NCBI RefSeq assembly: GCF_001482385.1
Contig: NZ_CP013611.1
Coordinates: 1,426,001-1,490,000, forward strand
Direction of reading: 5' to 3'
DNA: 64,000 nucleotides
DNA from: Pseudoalteromonas rubra
GTDB lineage: Bacteria; Pseudomonadota; Gammaproteobacteria; Enterobacterales; Alteromonadaceae
In this document: positions 1-9,027 of the stretch, piece after piece
How the letters are laid out: the number at the start of each line of letters is the position of its first letter
Numbering within the stretch: position 1 is the first letter of the stretch
Made by a program: the position numbers and the translations under genes
Notes under the pieces: generated by a model
What the model was told of the DNA's origin: nothing
The model's input: only the letters and a program-made list of their open reading frames with translations
Databases searched by the model: none

Positions 1-2
1 AG

Positions 3-182
3 AGCAAACCCTTTCCAGCTATACTGAAAAGCTACTGCAATAAATGGCTACAGGAAATGCCGCAAACACTCGCCTTTCATTCGGCGCTGAGTTGTCATGG
101 TGGAAACGGTGCGACCTATGTGCTGCTGAAAAAAAGTGATGAGAAGAAAGTGGAAAACCGAGAACGCCATGCAAAACGATGA
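3..182 (+). CDS. C-terminal end of an unidentified protein (5' truncated by window edge)
   Basis: Frame 3 is open from the left edge to a TGA at 180-182, giving about 59 residues of C-terminus. It contains the stretch SALSCHGGNGATYVLLKK followed by a charged tail rich in Lys, Glu and Arg. A perfect hairpin overlaps the stop codon, which supports a real gene end. I do not recognise the family, and the start lies outside the window. No function is assigned. Confidence 0.5.
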   Translation, partial: SKPFPAILKSYCNKWLQEMPQTLAFHSALSCHGGNGATYVLLKKSDEKKVENRERHAKR

Positions 183-202
183 TAGCAGCCAGCGCTGCTA
201 TC
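181..202. terminator. Bidirectional terminator-like hairpin
   Basis: GATAGCAGC and GCTGCTATC form a perfect 9-bp stem around the loop CAGC. It sits between two convergent genes, the partial plus-strand gene ending at 182 and the minus-strand gene ending at 208. Read on the minus strand the stem is followed by ATCGTTTTGC, a short T run. Confidence 0.6.
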
Positions 203-207
203 CTATG

Positions 208-393
208 TTAGCTTTCTGAGGACGTGATTACTGCTTCTTCATTATTTTGGTGAGTCGCCTCAGGAGACTCTGCATTGGCCTGATTAAACCACGCCATTAC
301 ACCTAATATAATAACCGTAAACAGAACAACGGAAAGCTTAACGCCACCTTGATTACCATTCATGAAAAGCGACTCTTTATTATTTTTTTTCAT
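208..393 (-). CDS. Small single-pass membrane protein, unknown function
   Basis: A 61-residue protein. It has a polar, basic N-terminus (MKKNNKESLFMNGNQGG), one hydrophobic segment at about residues 19-36, and an acidic Ser/Glu-rich tail. The topology suggests a small inner-membrane protein with its tail in the periplasm, or a secreted peptide cleaved after ANA. The ribosome-binding site before the first ATG is weak (AGTAAG), so a start at Met11 is possible. It is convergent with the partial gene at the left edge. No family was recognised. Confidence 0.45.
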   Translation of the reverse strand: MKKNNKESLFMNGNQGGVKLSVVLFTVIILGVMAWFNQANAESPEATHQNNEEAVITSSES

Positions 394-577
394 AACTTAC
401 TGAATGTAATCAGATGTCACAAGATGTTTTTTTATACAGTATTTTGTATCACGCCAATCCAGCACTCAATGACCCGGAAAATGAAGCGCATCATGCTCCG
501 GGTGACATAAAATTGATGCCACACGATGGGCCTCAAAGTTGCACTCACTTGCATTTGTGAGTATTAACAAGTGTAAA

Positions 578-1498
578 TCAATAACCCAGGCTAATATCCA
601 CACAATGCGACAAAGGCTCACCCTTTTGCATCGCTTGCATGTTCGACACTATTTGGGCCATAGCCGTTCTCAGGCTTGTCAGCGCAGCCACATGGGGTGT
701 CATCGTAATTTTTGGATGCAGCCAAAACGCATGCTCGGGTTCGACCGGCTCTGATGTAAAAACATCTAGCGTAGCCGCTGCAATTTGCTCAGTATCCAGC
801 GCATGGAGCAGATCGGTTTCATTAAGATGCGCGCCTCTGGCCACATTTATCAGCACCCCATGCGTTGGCATCGCCTCAAACAACGAACCATCTAAAATGC
901 CACGAGTTTGAGCCGTCAGGGGTAACAAACAGATGAGGTAGTCACATTGCGAGGCAAATCGAGTCAGCTGCGCCTGCCCCCAAAACGTGTTGATACCCGG
1001 TATCTTTTTTTCACTCCTTGACCAACCCAGTACCTCAAAGCCATTTTGCCTCAGCTTTGTGGCAGCCACTTGTCCAAGCTGCCCAAGCCCCAATATACCC
1101 ACACGACGACCACTGCAGGCCCGCTTAGGACGCCAGACCTGATGCTGCTGTTGCTGATAATACAAACTCAAACGTAGCTTATGCGCGAGCACATGCCCCA
1201 ATACATACTCAGCCATATCATCCGCAAGCGCAGGGTCCACAATTCGGCATACCTGGACGCCTGATGGCAACGCAGCTAAAGGTATGCCATCTACACCCGC
1301 ACCAAACGATTGAACCACTTTCAGATTGGGCAGTTGTTGCCATAAAGACTCAGGCGCATTCCAAGCCAACACAAACTCAATCTCAGCCAGGTCACCCGTA
1401 TGTGGCCACTCTCTGATATCTGTATCAGGCAGGCTCTCTCGTAATCCAGCAATCAGTTTACTGTTGTCTCTGCCCGTTACACAGACTAATAATGCCAT
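578..1498 (-). CDS. ghrA: D-2-hydroxyacid dehydrogenase, glyoxylate/hydroxypyruvate reductase A-like
   Basis: At 306 residues it is close to E. coli GhrA (312). It should reduce glyoxylate and hydroxypyruvate (or related 2-keto acids) with NADPH in the cytoplasm. The nucleotide-binding motif GLGQLG is at residues 137-142. The catalytic set of this family is visible in order: Arg in NVARGAHLNE, Glu in DVFTSEPVEPEHAFW and His in TPHVAAL. The N-terminal half carries SFGAGVDGI, typical of GhrA-type enzymes. It reads alone on the minus strand, divergent from the acyltransferase gene at 1662, so the two may share the short upstream region. The family call is firm; the exact substrate is inferred. 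Confidence 0.8.
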   Translation of the reverse strand: MALLVCVTGRDNSKLIAGLRESLPDTDIREWPHTGDLAEIEFVLAWNAPESLWQQLPNLKVVQSFGAGVDGIPLAALPSGVQVCRIVDPALADDMAEYVLGHVLAHKLRLSLYYQQQQHQVWRPKRACSGRRVGILGLGQLGQVAATKLRQNGFEVLGWSRSEKKIPGINTFWGQAQLTRFASQCDYLICLLPLTAQTRGILDGSLFEAMPTHGVLINVARGAHLNETDLLHALDTEQIAAATLDVFTSEPVEPEHAFWLHPKITMTPHVAALTSLRTAMAQIVSNMQAMQKGEPLSHCVDISLGY

Positions 1499-1661
1499 GC
1501 GATCCCCTTTGTTCTGTTTTTATCTGACGCCACTGTATCAAAATTCTCGCCTATAGGTGTACTTACGCGATGGCCATCAAACTGACATACAGTTGCAACT
1601 TGCTTGTCATAGAGAGTTTTTAATCTTGACGGAAGCGGTTATAGAACTTGAGAATGAATAT

Positions 1662-3383
1662 ATGATCAGTGTTGATAAGGTCATTGAAGCAAACCTGCCT
1701 CAATTAGAGAACTCACCTAAAGTAAAAGGCCTGGTAAAGAAAGGCCTGGGCTACCTGCTCCATGAACAAGAATTTGTGGCATTTGCTGATACATACCCAC
1801 ACCTGCAAGGGATTGAATTTGTCGAGCAGGTGCTGGAAGAGCTGGATTTCGATGCCCGTTTTAAGCCCAAACAAATAGAGCATATCCCCAGCGAAGGCAG
1901 TGTGGTGATAGTCGCCAATCACCCCATCGGCTCATTGGATGCACTTGCACTGATTAAGGTACTGGCTCAGGTACGCCCTGATCTCAAAGTCGTCGCCAAC
2001 AGAATGTTGATGTCCCTCACGCCCATGCACTCCTTGCTGTTGCCGGTAGACAACCTGTCTGGCGCGAGTCGTAAACAGGAGCTGGCCAATATTCATCATC
2101 ACCTCAAACAAGAGGGTGCGTTGCTGATCTTTCCTGCCGGAGAGGTGTCCAGACTTGGCCCAACCGGTATCAAAGATTGTAAGTGGAATTCAGGCTTTTT
2201 GCGCATGGCCAAAAAAGCGAATTGCCCTATTCTGCCTATTTTCATTAAAGCGAAAAACAGTCCGCTATTTTACGGTACGTCAATGATCTACAAACCCTTA
2301 GCCAGTCTGTTGCTGGTCAAGGAGATGTTTAAACAACGTCAAAAATCGCTGGAATTTGAGATTGGCGCCAGTATTCCACCGGCCTCCTATTTGCTGGAAA
2401 ACCTCAAAGATAAAGAAATCGTCGCGCTGATCCGAAAACAGCTTTATCGGCTGGCTTCGAAAAAGTCTTTACCACTGAAAACCCAGTCTCCCATTGCCGT
2501 GCCTGAATGTAAAAAAGAGCTGAAACAAGCGATTGAAACGTGCGAGCGACTCGGCGAAACTCAGGATGGTATGCAAATTTACCTCTATCAATATCAGGGC
2601 AGTTCACCTATTTTTCGCGAGCTAGGTCGGCTTAGAGAGATTGCCTTTCGCGCTGTAGGGGAAGGCAGCGGCAAGCGCCGTGATATCGACAAGTACGACA
2701 TGTACTACCAACATCTGGTGCTGTGGGATGCAAAACACCTTGAGCTGGTCGGTGCTTACCGACTGGCCAGTGCGCAATCAGTTATTAACGAACAGGGTAA
2801 AGACGGTTTATACACCACCAGTTTGTTCAATTATGCTGAGCACATGCAACCCTACTTCGAGCATGGCCTTGAGCTGGGCCGAAGCTTTGTACAGCCAAAA
2901 TACTGGGGACGCAAGAGCCTGGATTACCTCTGGTATGGGATTGGTGCTTTTGTGAAACGCTACCCACAGCATCGCTACCTTTTTGGTGCTGTCAGTTTAT
3001 CTAATGCGTTGCCAGATAAAGCCAAAGCCATGCTGATTTACCACTATCAGCATTACTTCTCAAACCTGGCATCTCTGGCAACTCCAAAAAACGAATTTAA
3101 ATTTACGCCATCGCAGCAACAGGACTTTGCCCAGCTATTTTGTGGCAATGATATTAAAGAAGACTTTGCGGAGCTCAAGCATATCATGGCCAATATGGGT
3201 GCCCAGGTCCCAACTTTGTTTAAACAATATACTGAATTATGCGAACCTGATGGGGTTAACTTCCTGAGTTTCAGCATCGATCCGGACTTCAACAACTGTA
3301 TCGATGGTTTGGTACTGGTTGATCTGACCCGGATCAAGCCACAAAAAGCCAAACGATATCTGGGAGAGAATATCTACGACTGA
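1662..3383 (+). CDS. olsF: Bifunctional acyltransferase, OlsF-like ornithine-lipid synthase
   Basis: Two acyltransferase domains are fused in one chain of 573 residues. The N-terminal half (about residues 60-280) is a lysophospholipid acyltransferase fold with the catalytic H-x4-D motif in NHPIGSLD (His87, Asp92) and the downstream motif FPAGEVSR. The C-terminal half (about 300-560) looks like the GNAT/hemolysin-type N-acyltransferase of OlsB. In OlsF the C-terminal part acylates ornithine from acyl-ACP and the N-terminal part adds the second acyl chain, giving phosphate-free ornithine lipids. I chose ATG 1662, which has GAG about 10 nt upstream. The open frame extends up to 1557, but those 35 residues do not resemble the family start. 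The ornithine substrate is an inference. Confidence 0.68.
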   Translation: MISVDKVIEANLPQLENSPKVKGLVKKGLGYLLHEQEFVAFADTYPHLQGIEFVEQVLEELDFDARFKPKQIEHIPSEGSVVIVANHPIGSLDALALIKVLAQVRPDLKVVANRMLMSLTPMHSLLLPVDNLSGASRKQELANIHHHLKQEGALLIFPAGEVSRLGPTGIKDCKWNSGFLRMAKKANCPILPIFIKAKNSPLFYGTSMIYKPLASLLLVKEMFKQRQKSLEFEIGASIPPASYLLENLKDKEIVALIRKQLYRLASKKSLPLKTQSPIAVPECKKELKQAIETCERLGETQDGMQIYLYQYQGSSPIFRELGRLREIAFRAVGEGSGKRRDIDKYDMYYQHLVLWDAKHLELVGAYRLASAQSVINEQGKDGLYTTSLFNYAEHMQPYFEHGLELGRSFVQPKYWGRKSLDYLWYGIGAFVKRYPQHRYLFGAVSLSNALPDKAKAMLIYHYQHYFSNLASLATPKNEFKFTPSQQQDFAQLFCGNDIKEDFAELKHIMANMGAQVPTLFKQYTELCEPDGVNFLSFSIDPDFNNCIDGLVLVDLTRIKPQKAKRYLGENIYD

Positions 3384-3432
3384 TTGTGTTGTTGCCATTT
3401 TTTTATTTATACTCGCGCTCGGAGATCAAAAT

Positions 3433-3930
3433 TTGCGAGCGCGCATGATAAAAACAATTCTACAACTCATTATTTTTGCCATCGTTTTTTTGGCTATCAC
3501 TGCCTACCAGGAACTGGGCATGCTGGCTGACGATGGCAAAGCCCCTGCTCCCTACTTCTCTTTACCTCTACTGGAGCAACCCACACAGCGAGTGACCATC
3601 AAGTCTCTGCAAGGGCAGCAATCTGTGGTGTATTTTTTCGCCCCCTGGTGCAGTATTTGCCGCTACAGTATGCCTAACCTCAACAAATTACATGAGCAAG
3701 GCAAAGTCAACGCCGTCGCCATTGCGCTGGATTTTGACAGTACAGATGCGGTCAGCACCTTTGTTGGCGATTTGTCACTGAGCATGCCTGTTCTGCTCGG
3801 CAACAGCCATACCGCTTCCGATTATAAGGTTAAGGCTTACCCCACCTATTATGTGTTATCCGATGACCTGAAAGTAGTCGAGCGCTCTGTCGGTTACTCC
3901 AGTGAGCTGGGAATACGCGCCAGACTTTGA
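3433..3930 (+). CDS. Membrane-anchored thioredoxin-like protein (TlpA/ResA type)
   Basis: A 165-residue protein with an N-terminal membrane anchor (about residues 8-24) and a periplasmic thioredoxin fold. The redox motif C-S-I-C is at Cys73 and Cys76 within FFAPWCSICRYSMPN. The cis-Pro loop is visible as KAYPTYYV. It probably reduces or oxidises periplasmic disulfides. The start is TTG 3433, because GGAGAT at 3421-3426 is spaced 6 nt from it; the ATG at 3445 would sit 18 nt away. It lies about 50 bp after the acyltransferase gene. The partner protein is unknown. Confidence 0.7.
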   Translation: MRARMIKTILQLIIFAIVFLAITAYQELGMLADDGKAPAPYFSLPLLEQPTQRVTIKSLQGQQSVVYFFAPWCSICRYSMPNLNKLHEQGKVNAVAIALDFDSTDAVSTFVGDLSLSMPVLLGNSHTASDYKVKAYPTYYVLSDDLKVVERSVGYSSELGIRARL

Positions 3931-4070
3931 CATCTTCAAACTACGAAGCTAAGTGTAAGAAAATGTAGGGGTAATCGACAATTTCTTACCCTTAGATAAA
4001 ACAAAGGTACGATTTATTCTCATACACTAGTCCCCATTCTTATTCAGCTTAGATTCAATAAGGGACTACC

Positions 4071-6140
4071 ATGACGCGCTCGTCATTCAACAAATCGTTT
4101 GCACTGTCGCCTATCATGCTTTGCATCGCACTGCAGGCACAAGCAAACACCAGCACAGACATGGAACACATCGAAGTGCATTATAAACGCAGCTCAATCA
4201 CCTCTGAGATCACAGAAGACACAGAAAAGCTCATCGAAATGCCAGGTGCTATGGGCGACCCGCTGCGGGCTGTGTATGCACTACCGGGGGTGGTTGCGGC
4301 TGGTGGCTCAATGAGTGAGCCGGCCGTACGTGGCTCAAGCCCCAGTGATAATATGTTCGAAGTGGACTTCATGCCTGCGGGCTATATTTTCCATGATTTT
4401 GGCAGCTCGATATTTAACCGCTATATCATTCAGGATTTCCAGCTTTACTCTGCGGGCTACGGCAGCAGCTACAGTAATGCAACGGGCGCAGTCTTTGACG
4501 TAACGCTGCGTAACCCCAAATATCAGCCAATCACCACTACGCTGGACCTGACCATGTTCAACGCAGGCGTGTTTGTGGAAGGCCAGCTCAGCGACAGTAC
4601 GGCTTTCTATATATCGGGCAGAAAAAGTACCCTGCCCTTGTTCTTTGAAGAGGGAGAAGAGCTCGAAGATGATGATGGCGAACCAACCGGCGTCACCATC
4701 AATGATGCCCCGGATGACCATGATTATCAGGGTAAATTTCTTTGGGACATCAATGCCAACAATACATTAACCTTTAACTTTACTGGTGCCGAAGACTCGG
4801 CTGCCGCAGGCTTCAATGAGCGTTCTGAATTAGCGCAAAAAACACCAGAGTTCCAGGGCGATGCACGCTTTATCAGGGAGTTCAATAGCCAGAACGTATT
4901 GTGGGACCATTACAATGACAAGTTTCATCTACGTGTTGGTGTTGGCGCGCTCGATCATTCAGGTCGGCTAGAGTATGGTCGCCGTGCAACCATTTCCAAC
5001 GGGTATTTTGAAGAAGAATCTGAAAAACAGTACACCTACAAGGCTCGCCTGAGCTATCGTATTAACCCGGCCCACCAACTGGTTGTGGATGCGGCCTATT
5101 TTGACAACGAAACGCAATACAGTTACGACACCTTCCAATATTTATGTACTGAGCTGGACCCCGATTGCGATCTCAAAAAAGGTGAACGGATCAGCGGCAA
5201 ACGGACGATTGATATCGACAGCGGCTTTGTCGGCCTGGCACATATCTGGCAACTGGGCAGTGACTGGCAAACAGAGCTGGGCGTGCAGAGCCAACACAAC
5301 AAATACACGGATGAAACCTTCACCTCGCCTCGTCTGGCGGTGAGCTACTTTGTGACTGAAAACAGTATCATTTCAGCCAAGGCAGGACGCTACAATCGCA
5401 TGCAAAACGTAGAATATATCCTGCCAGAAATAGGTAATCCTAAACTAAAATCTCAGGTTGCGGATCACTTTACACTTGGTTTTAGTCAGGAGCTGGACAA
5501 CGAATGGAGCTGGTCAGTCGAAGGCTATTACAAAACCATGGACGACCTTCCTCTGGCCATAGATGACGGACCTAATGCGGAAGATTTGTATAACAATGAC
5601 GTTGAAGGGCGAGCCTACGGCGTGGATCTGCTGATCAACAAGAATAAGACCGATAACTGGTATGGCTGGGTAGCATTAAGTTATGCCAAAAGTGAGCGTA
5701 CCGATCTCAGTCGAAATATCACCCGGGATTATTACGCTGATACGCCTTTGGTGTTTAATGCCGTATTCCACTACGAAATCAATGAAAAATGGCAAGGTGG
5801 CTTTAACTTTACAGCGCGCAGTGGTCAGGCCTACACCCCGATTGTCGGGGTCAGAGAAAACCCCGACCACGATGGTCGTTTCTTACCTGTGTATGGCGAA
5901 CCTTTCTCAGAGCGGTTCAAGGTCTACCACCGCCTGGATATTCGTTTCGAGCGAAAAACCAAGATATTTGGCAACGATGGCCAGCTAATTTTTGAATTGA
6001 TGAATGCCTATGGCCAGGAGAACATTGCCTATATCGACCTGGATTACGACAGAGTCAAATCCGTTAACGACCTATATATAGAAGAAGAGGAAGACGATTT
6101 CTCTATCCGCCCTTCTATTGGTTTTAGCGTGACTTTCTAA
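4071..6140 (+). CDS. TonB-dependent outer-membrane receptor
   Basis: A 689-residue protein with a signal peptide (about 1-25). A plug domain follows; its TonB-box-like segment MEHIEVHYKR lies just after the signal. The rest is beta-strand-rich and ends in the aromatic residue Phe (VTF), as outer-membrane barrels do. It is shorter than the three receptors at 13-22 kb and not obviously related to them. It should import a ligand (iron complex, vitamin or oligomer) using TonB energy; the substrate cannot be read from the sequence. A terminator-like hairpin follows. The gene stands alone between the thioredoxin-like gene and ppiC. Confidence 0.82.
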   Translation: MTRSSFNKSFALSPIMLCIALQAQANTSTDMEHIEVHYKRSSITSEITEDTEKLIEMPGAMGDPLRAVYALPGVVAAGGSMSEPAVRGSSPSDNMFEVDFMPAGYIFHDFGSSIFNRYIIQDFQLYSAGYGSSYSNATGAVFDVTLRNPKYQPITTTLDLTMFNAGVFVEGQLSDSTAFYISGRKSTLPLFFEEGEELEDDDGEPTGVTINDAPDDHDYQGKFLWDINANNTLTFNFTGAEDSAAAGFNERSELAQKTPEFQGDARFIREFNSQNVLWDHYNDKFHLRVGVGALDHSGRLEYGRRATISNGYFEEESEKQYTYKARLSYRINPAHQLVVDAAYFDNETQYSYDTFQYLCTELDPDCDLKKGERISGKRTIDIDSGFVGLAHIWQLGSDWQTELGVQSQHNKYTDETFTSPRLAVSYFVTENSIISAKAGRYNRMQNVEYILPEIGNPKLKSQVADHFTLGFSQELDNEWSWSVEGYYKTMDDLPLAIDDGPNAEDLYNNDVEGRAYGVDLLINKNKTDNWYGWVALSYAKSERTDLSRNITRDYYADTPLVFNAVFHYEINEKWQGGFNFTARSGQAYTPIVGVRENPDHDGRFLPVYGEPFSERFKVYHRLDIRFERKTKIFGNDGQLIFELMNAYGQENIAYIDLDYDRVKSVNDLYIEEEEDDFSIRPSIGFSVTF

Positions 6141-6154
6141 ACGATTCCTCTGAA

Positions 6155-6195
6155 AAGGCCGGGCGCAGACAAATGAGGCTTGCGTTTTCGGCCTT
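6155..6195 (+). terminator. Hairpin after TonB receptor
   Basis: AAGGCCG (6155-6161) pairs with CGGCCTT (6189-6195) around a 27-nt loop that can pair further (GCGCA with TGCGT). TCTCCTT follows. It lies 14 nt after the receptor stop codon. The T run is weak, so efficiency is uncertain. Confidence 0.45.
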
Positions 6196-6239
6196 CTCCT
6201 TGCATGATCTGCGCCTTTGATTGTCCGGAGATACTGTCC

Positions 6240-6518
6240 ATGCCAAAAGCCTGCGCTTACCACATTTTAGTTAAAACCGAAAAAGAGTGTCTGGCTATTA
6301 AAGCCAAACTTGCCAAAGGCGGCGATTTTAACAAGCTGGCCAAACAACACTCATTATGTCCATCGAAAAAACGTGGCGGAGATTTAGGCGAGTTCAATAA
6401 AGGCGACATGGTGAAAGCATTCGATGACGTGGTCTTTAAAAAACCACTGTATGAGGTGCATGGTCCGGTCAAAACCAAGTTTGGTTATCACCTAATTAAA
6501 ACCGTGTATCGCTCCTGA
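6240..6518 (+). CDS. ppiC: Parvulin-type peptidyl-prolyl cis-trans isomerase PpiC
   Basis: At 92 residues it matches the single-domain cytoplasmic parvulin PpiC of E. coli (93). It catalyses cis-trans isomerisation of peptidyl-prolyl bonds. The parvulin core is complete: AYHILVKTE at the N-terminus, the KRGGDLGEF turn near the middle, and FGYHLIK at the C-terminus. No signal peptide is present. ATG 6240 was chosen because CCGGAG lies 9 nt upstream; the upstream in-frame extension is not parvulin-like. It is followed about 100 bp later by grxA. Confidence 0.88.
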   Translation: MPKACAYHILVKTEKECLAIKAKLAKGGDFNKLAKQHSLCPSKKRGGDLGEFNKGDMVKAFDDVVFKKPLYEVHGPVKTKFGYHLIKTVYRS

Positions 6519-6620
6519 GGCATCATCGGTTTTCTCAATCACAACCATCGGTTTTTGGCGGTTTCATTTTGTACACAGGCCGATATACTGATTATCAAAC
6601 AAAATGATTTGGAGAAACCG

Positions 6621-6884
6621 ATGTTTACTGTAATTTTTGGCCGTGAAGGCTGCCCATACTGTGTCCGTGCTAAAGACTTGGCCGAACGTCTGACGAATGA
6701 GCGTGACGATTTTAAGTTTCGCTATATTGACATCATTAAAGAAGGCGTAAGCAAGGCCGATCTGGAAAAGTCCGCAGGCAAGCCTTGCCCGACGGTACCA
6801 CAAATCTTTGTTGACCAAAGCCATATTGGTGGATTTACCGAGTTTGAAGCATATGCCAAAGAAAACCTGGGTCTGTACCAGTAA
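6621..6884 (+). CDS. grxA: Glutaredoxin 1 (GrxA)
   Basis: An 87-residue glutaredoxin of the GrxA class. The dithiol motif CPYC is at residues 12-15 in GREGCPYCVRAK. The TVPQIFVD segment carries the cis-proline, and the glutathione-binding HIGGFTEFE follows. It reduces ribonucleotide reductase and protein disulfides using glutathione. ATG 6621 is set by GGAGAAACCG directly upstream; a longer frame from 6555 is not needed. A 9-bp inverted repeat follows the gene. Monocistronic by layout. Confidence 0.92.
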   Translation: MFTVIFGREGCPYCVRAKDLAERLTNERDDFKFRYIDIIKEGVSKADLEKSAGKPCPTVPQIFVDQSHIGGFTEFEAYAKENLGLYQ

Positions 6885-6902
6885 CACAGCCCCCTTTTCC
6901 TG

Positions 6903-6935
6903 TGCCTGAATCACCTTTAAGTCGCCATTCAGGCA
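6903..6935 (+). terminator. Hairpin downstream of grxA
   Basis: TGCCTGAAT and ATTCAGGCA form a perfect 9-bp stem around a 15-nt loop, 18 nt after the grxA stop. No run of T follows (TGATTCCCTCC), so this is either a weak terminator or a 3'-end stabilising structure. Confidence 0.4.
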
Positions 6936-7077
6936 TGATTCCCTCCTAAAAATAGCCACTTATCAGCCAATTTAACGAGCAAAAAAATAAATAAGTTTAT
7001 TTTTTGACCAATATCAAACACCTACAAAATTAGTGCCAATTTATGCAAGCAATTGTTTTTTCTTTGCTGTACAATGC

Positions 7078-7101
7078 CGCCTCTTTTAACTTGTTGAGGC
7101 G
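7078..7101 (+). promoter_or_regulatory. Possible RBS-sequestering hairpin in the deaD leader
   Basis: CGCCTC (7078-7083) can pair with GAGGCG (7096-7101) across a 12-nt loop. The GAGG inside the second arm is the best Shine-Dalgarno candidate for the ATG at 7107. A structure masking the ribosome site would fit the cold-shock control known for deaD leaders, but the stem is only 6 bp. The TACAAT at 7069-7074 is a possible -10 element without a clear -35. Confidence 0.3.
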
Positions 7102-7106
7102 CATTA

Positions 7107-8942
7107 ATGTCAGAACCAGTCACGTTTGAATCTTTAGATCTTTCTCCTGCAATTTTGAAGGCAGTCGAAGAGCTGGGATATCAATCACCTTCTGAGATCC
7201 AGGCTCAATGTATACCGTTATTGCTAGAAAGAAAGGACGTGCTGGGACTAGCGCAGACGGGTACGGGCAAAACGGCGGCGTTCGCGTTGCCGCTATTAAA
7301 CAATGTTGACGCATCCGTTAAGCAACCACAGATATTAGTATTGACTCCAACACGCGAACTGGCTTTACAGGTCGCGGAAGCCTTCAACCAATACGCTAAA
7401 TACACCAAAGGTGTTGAAGTATTGGCTCTGTATGGCGGACAAAGCTATGGCGTGCAGCTAAGCGCACTGCGTCGTGGCGCACAAATCATTGTGGCAACAC
7501 CTGGTCGTTTGATTGACCATATTAACCGTAAGACCATTGATTTGTCGGATCTGAAAGCCTTAGTGCTGGACGAAGCCGATGAGATGCTACGCATGGGCTT
7601 TATCGATGATGTTGAAAGCATCATGGAAAAAACACCAGTAGAGAAACAAACCTGTTTGTTCTCAGCAACCATGCCAAAGCAGATCCAATCTATTTGTTCT
7701 AAGTATTTAGATAACGCAGAGCAAGTAAAAATCACACCACGTAACTCAACGGTAGACACCATTGAGCAAGTTTACTGGCGTGCAACGACACATAAAAACA
7801 AAGCCATCGTACGTTTCTTAGAAGCGGAAGATTACGATGCGTCTATCGTGTTTGTTCGTACTCGTAACGATACTGTTCAGCTGGCTGAGCTACTCGAGCG
7901 CGAAGGTTTCTCTGCAGCACCACTTAATGGTGACATGAACCAGCAAGCCCGTGAGCGCACGGTAGAGCGTCTGAAAAGCGGTCTGTTAGACATCGTTATC
8001 GCAACTGACGTTGCGGCACGTGGTCTGGACGTAGATCGTCTGAGCTTGGTTATCAACTATGATATCCCACAAGACAGCGAAGCCTATGTTCACCGCATCG
8101 GTCGTACAGGTCGTGCTGGTCGTAAAGGTAAAGCTATCCTGTTTGTTAAAGGTAATGAGCGTTACCTGCTACGTAACATCATGCGTCATACTCGCTCTGA
8201 TATCGAGCAGGTTGAACTGCCTAACGCGAAAGTTGTTGAGCAAAAGCGCATTGAAGCACTACAAGGCAAGCTAAGCCTGGCGCTGGATCACAAAGACATT
8301 GAGTTCTTCAGTGAAGTGGCACAAGGCATGGCTGAAAAGCTAGAGCTGACTCAAACAGAACTGTCCGCTGCACTACTGTGCCTGGCACAGCAGCAGTCTC
8401 CGCTGAAAGTGCAAGAGATCCAGGTACAACGCGAGCGTCGCGAGCGCGATGGTAATCGTGACGGTAACCGCGAACGTCGCGGTGAGCGTGGCGAACGTAA
8501 AGGCAATGCACGTCGCAACACCGGTCCTATGGATACCTATCGTATCGAAGTAGGTCGTGAGCACGGCGTACAGGTCAAGAACATCGTTGGTGCGATTGCG
8601 AACGAAGCGGATATCTCAAGCAAGTTTATCGGTGAAATCCGTTTGTTTGATGAGCACAGCACAGTGCAGCTGCCTCAGGATATGCCTGCAGATACTCTGT
8701 CACACTTCCAGAGCGTTTACATTTGTCAGCGCCCAATGAAGATGACCAAGAGCACACACCCAGCCGATCAAGGCAATGGTGGTGAGCGTCGCGGTGGCGA
8801 ACGTCGTTCGGGCGGTCGTGATGAGCGTCGCTTTGAAGGCCGCAACGAAGGCCGTGGCGATCGCAAGCGCAGCTTCAAAGACCCGCGTGGTGACAAGCGT
8901 GATAACAGACGCAAAGAGCGTGGTGAGATTAGCTTTTCCTAA
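7107..8942 (+). CDS. deaD: DEAD-box RNA helicase DeaD/CsdA
   Basis: A 611-residue ATP-dependent RNA helicase for ribosome assembly and RNA decay at low temperature. The motifs appear in order: AQTGTGKT (residues 49-56), PTRELALQ, TPGRLIDH, LDEADEML, SATMP, and HRIGRTGRAGRKG in the second RecA domain. After the core comes an Arg/Glu-rich linker (about 440-475). A DbpA-type RNA-binding domain follows (TYRIEVGREHGV onward), then an Arg/Gly-rich basic tail with repeated ERRGGERR-like units. Length and architecture match DeaD rather than RhlE or SrmB. A rho-independent terminator follows. Confidence 0.93.
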   Translation: MSEPVTFESLDLSPAILKAVEELGYQSPSEIQAQCIPLLLERKDVLGLAQTGTGKTAAFALPLLNNVDASVKQPQILVLTPTRELALQVAEAFNQYAKYTKGVEVLALYGGQSYGVQLSALRRGAQIIVATPGRLIDHINRKTIDLSDLKALVLDEADEMLRMGFIDDVESIMEKTPVEKQTCLFSATMPKQIQSICSKYLDNAEQVKITPRNSTVDTIEQVYWRATTHKNKAIVRFLEAEDYDASIVFVRTRNDTVQLAELLEREGFSAAPLNGDMNQQARERTVERLKSGLLDIVIATDVAARGLDVDRLSLVINYDIPQDSEAYVHRIGRTGRAGRKGKAILFVKGNERYLLRNIMRHTRSDIEQVELPNAKVVEQKRIEALQGKLSLALDHKDIEFFSEVAQGMAEKLELTQTELSAALLCLAQQQSPLKVQEIQVQRERRERDGNRDGNRERRGERGERKGNARRNTGPMDTYRIEVGREHGVQVKNIVGAIANEADISSKFIGEIRLFDEHSTVQLPQDMPADTLSHFQSVYICQRPMKMTKSTHPADQGNGGERRGGERRSGGRDERRFEGRNEGRGDRKRSFKDPRGDKRDNRRKERGEISFS

Positions 8943-8956
8943 TCTGATTTAGATGA

Positions 8957-8986
8957 AAAACCGCTTCATTTGAAGCGGTTTTTTTA
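8957..8986 (+). terminator. Rho-independent terminator of deaD
   Basis: AAAACCGCTTCA and TGAAGCGGTTTT form a 12-bp stem with a two-base TT loop, running into a run of T at 8979-8985. It lies about 14 nt after the deaD stop and between convergent genes, so it may also serve mtfA. Confidence 0.85.
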
Positions 8987-9027
8987 TGCCTGAGCTTTGG
9001 CGCATTTCAGCCAGATGACACACACCA

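Noticed and set aside
1557..1661. N-terminal extension of the OlsF-like protein
   Set aside because: The 35 extra residues are not family-like. ATG 1662 with GAG upstream gives a better start.
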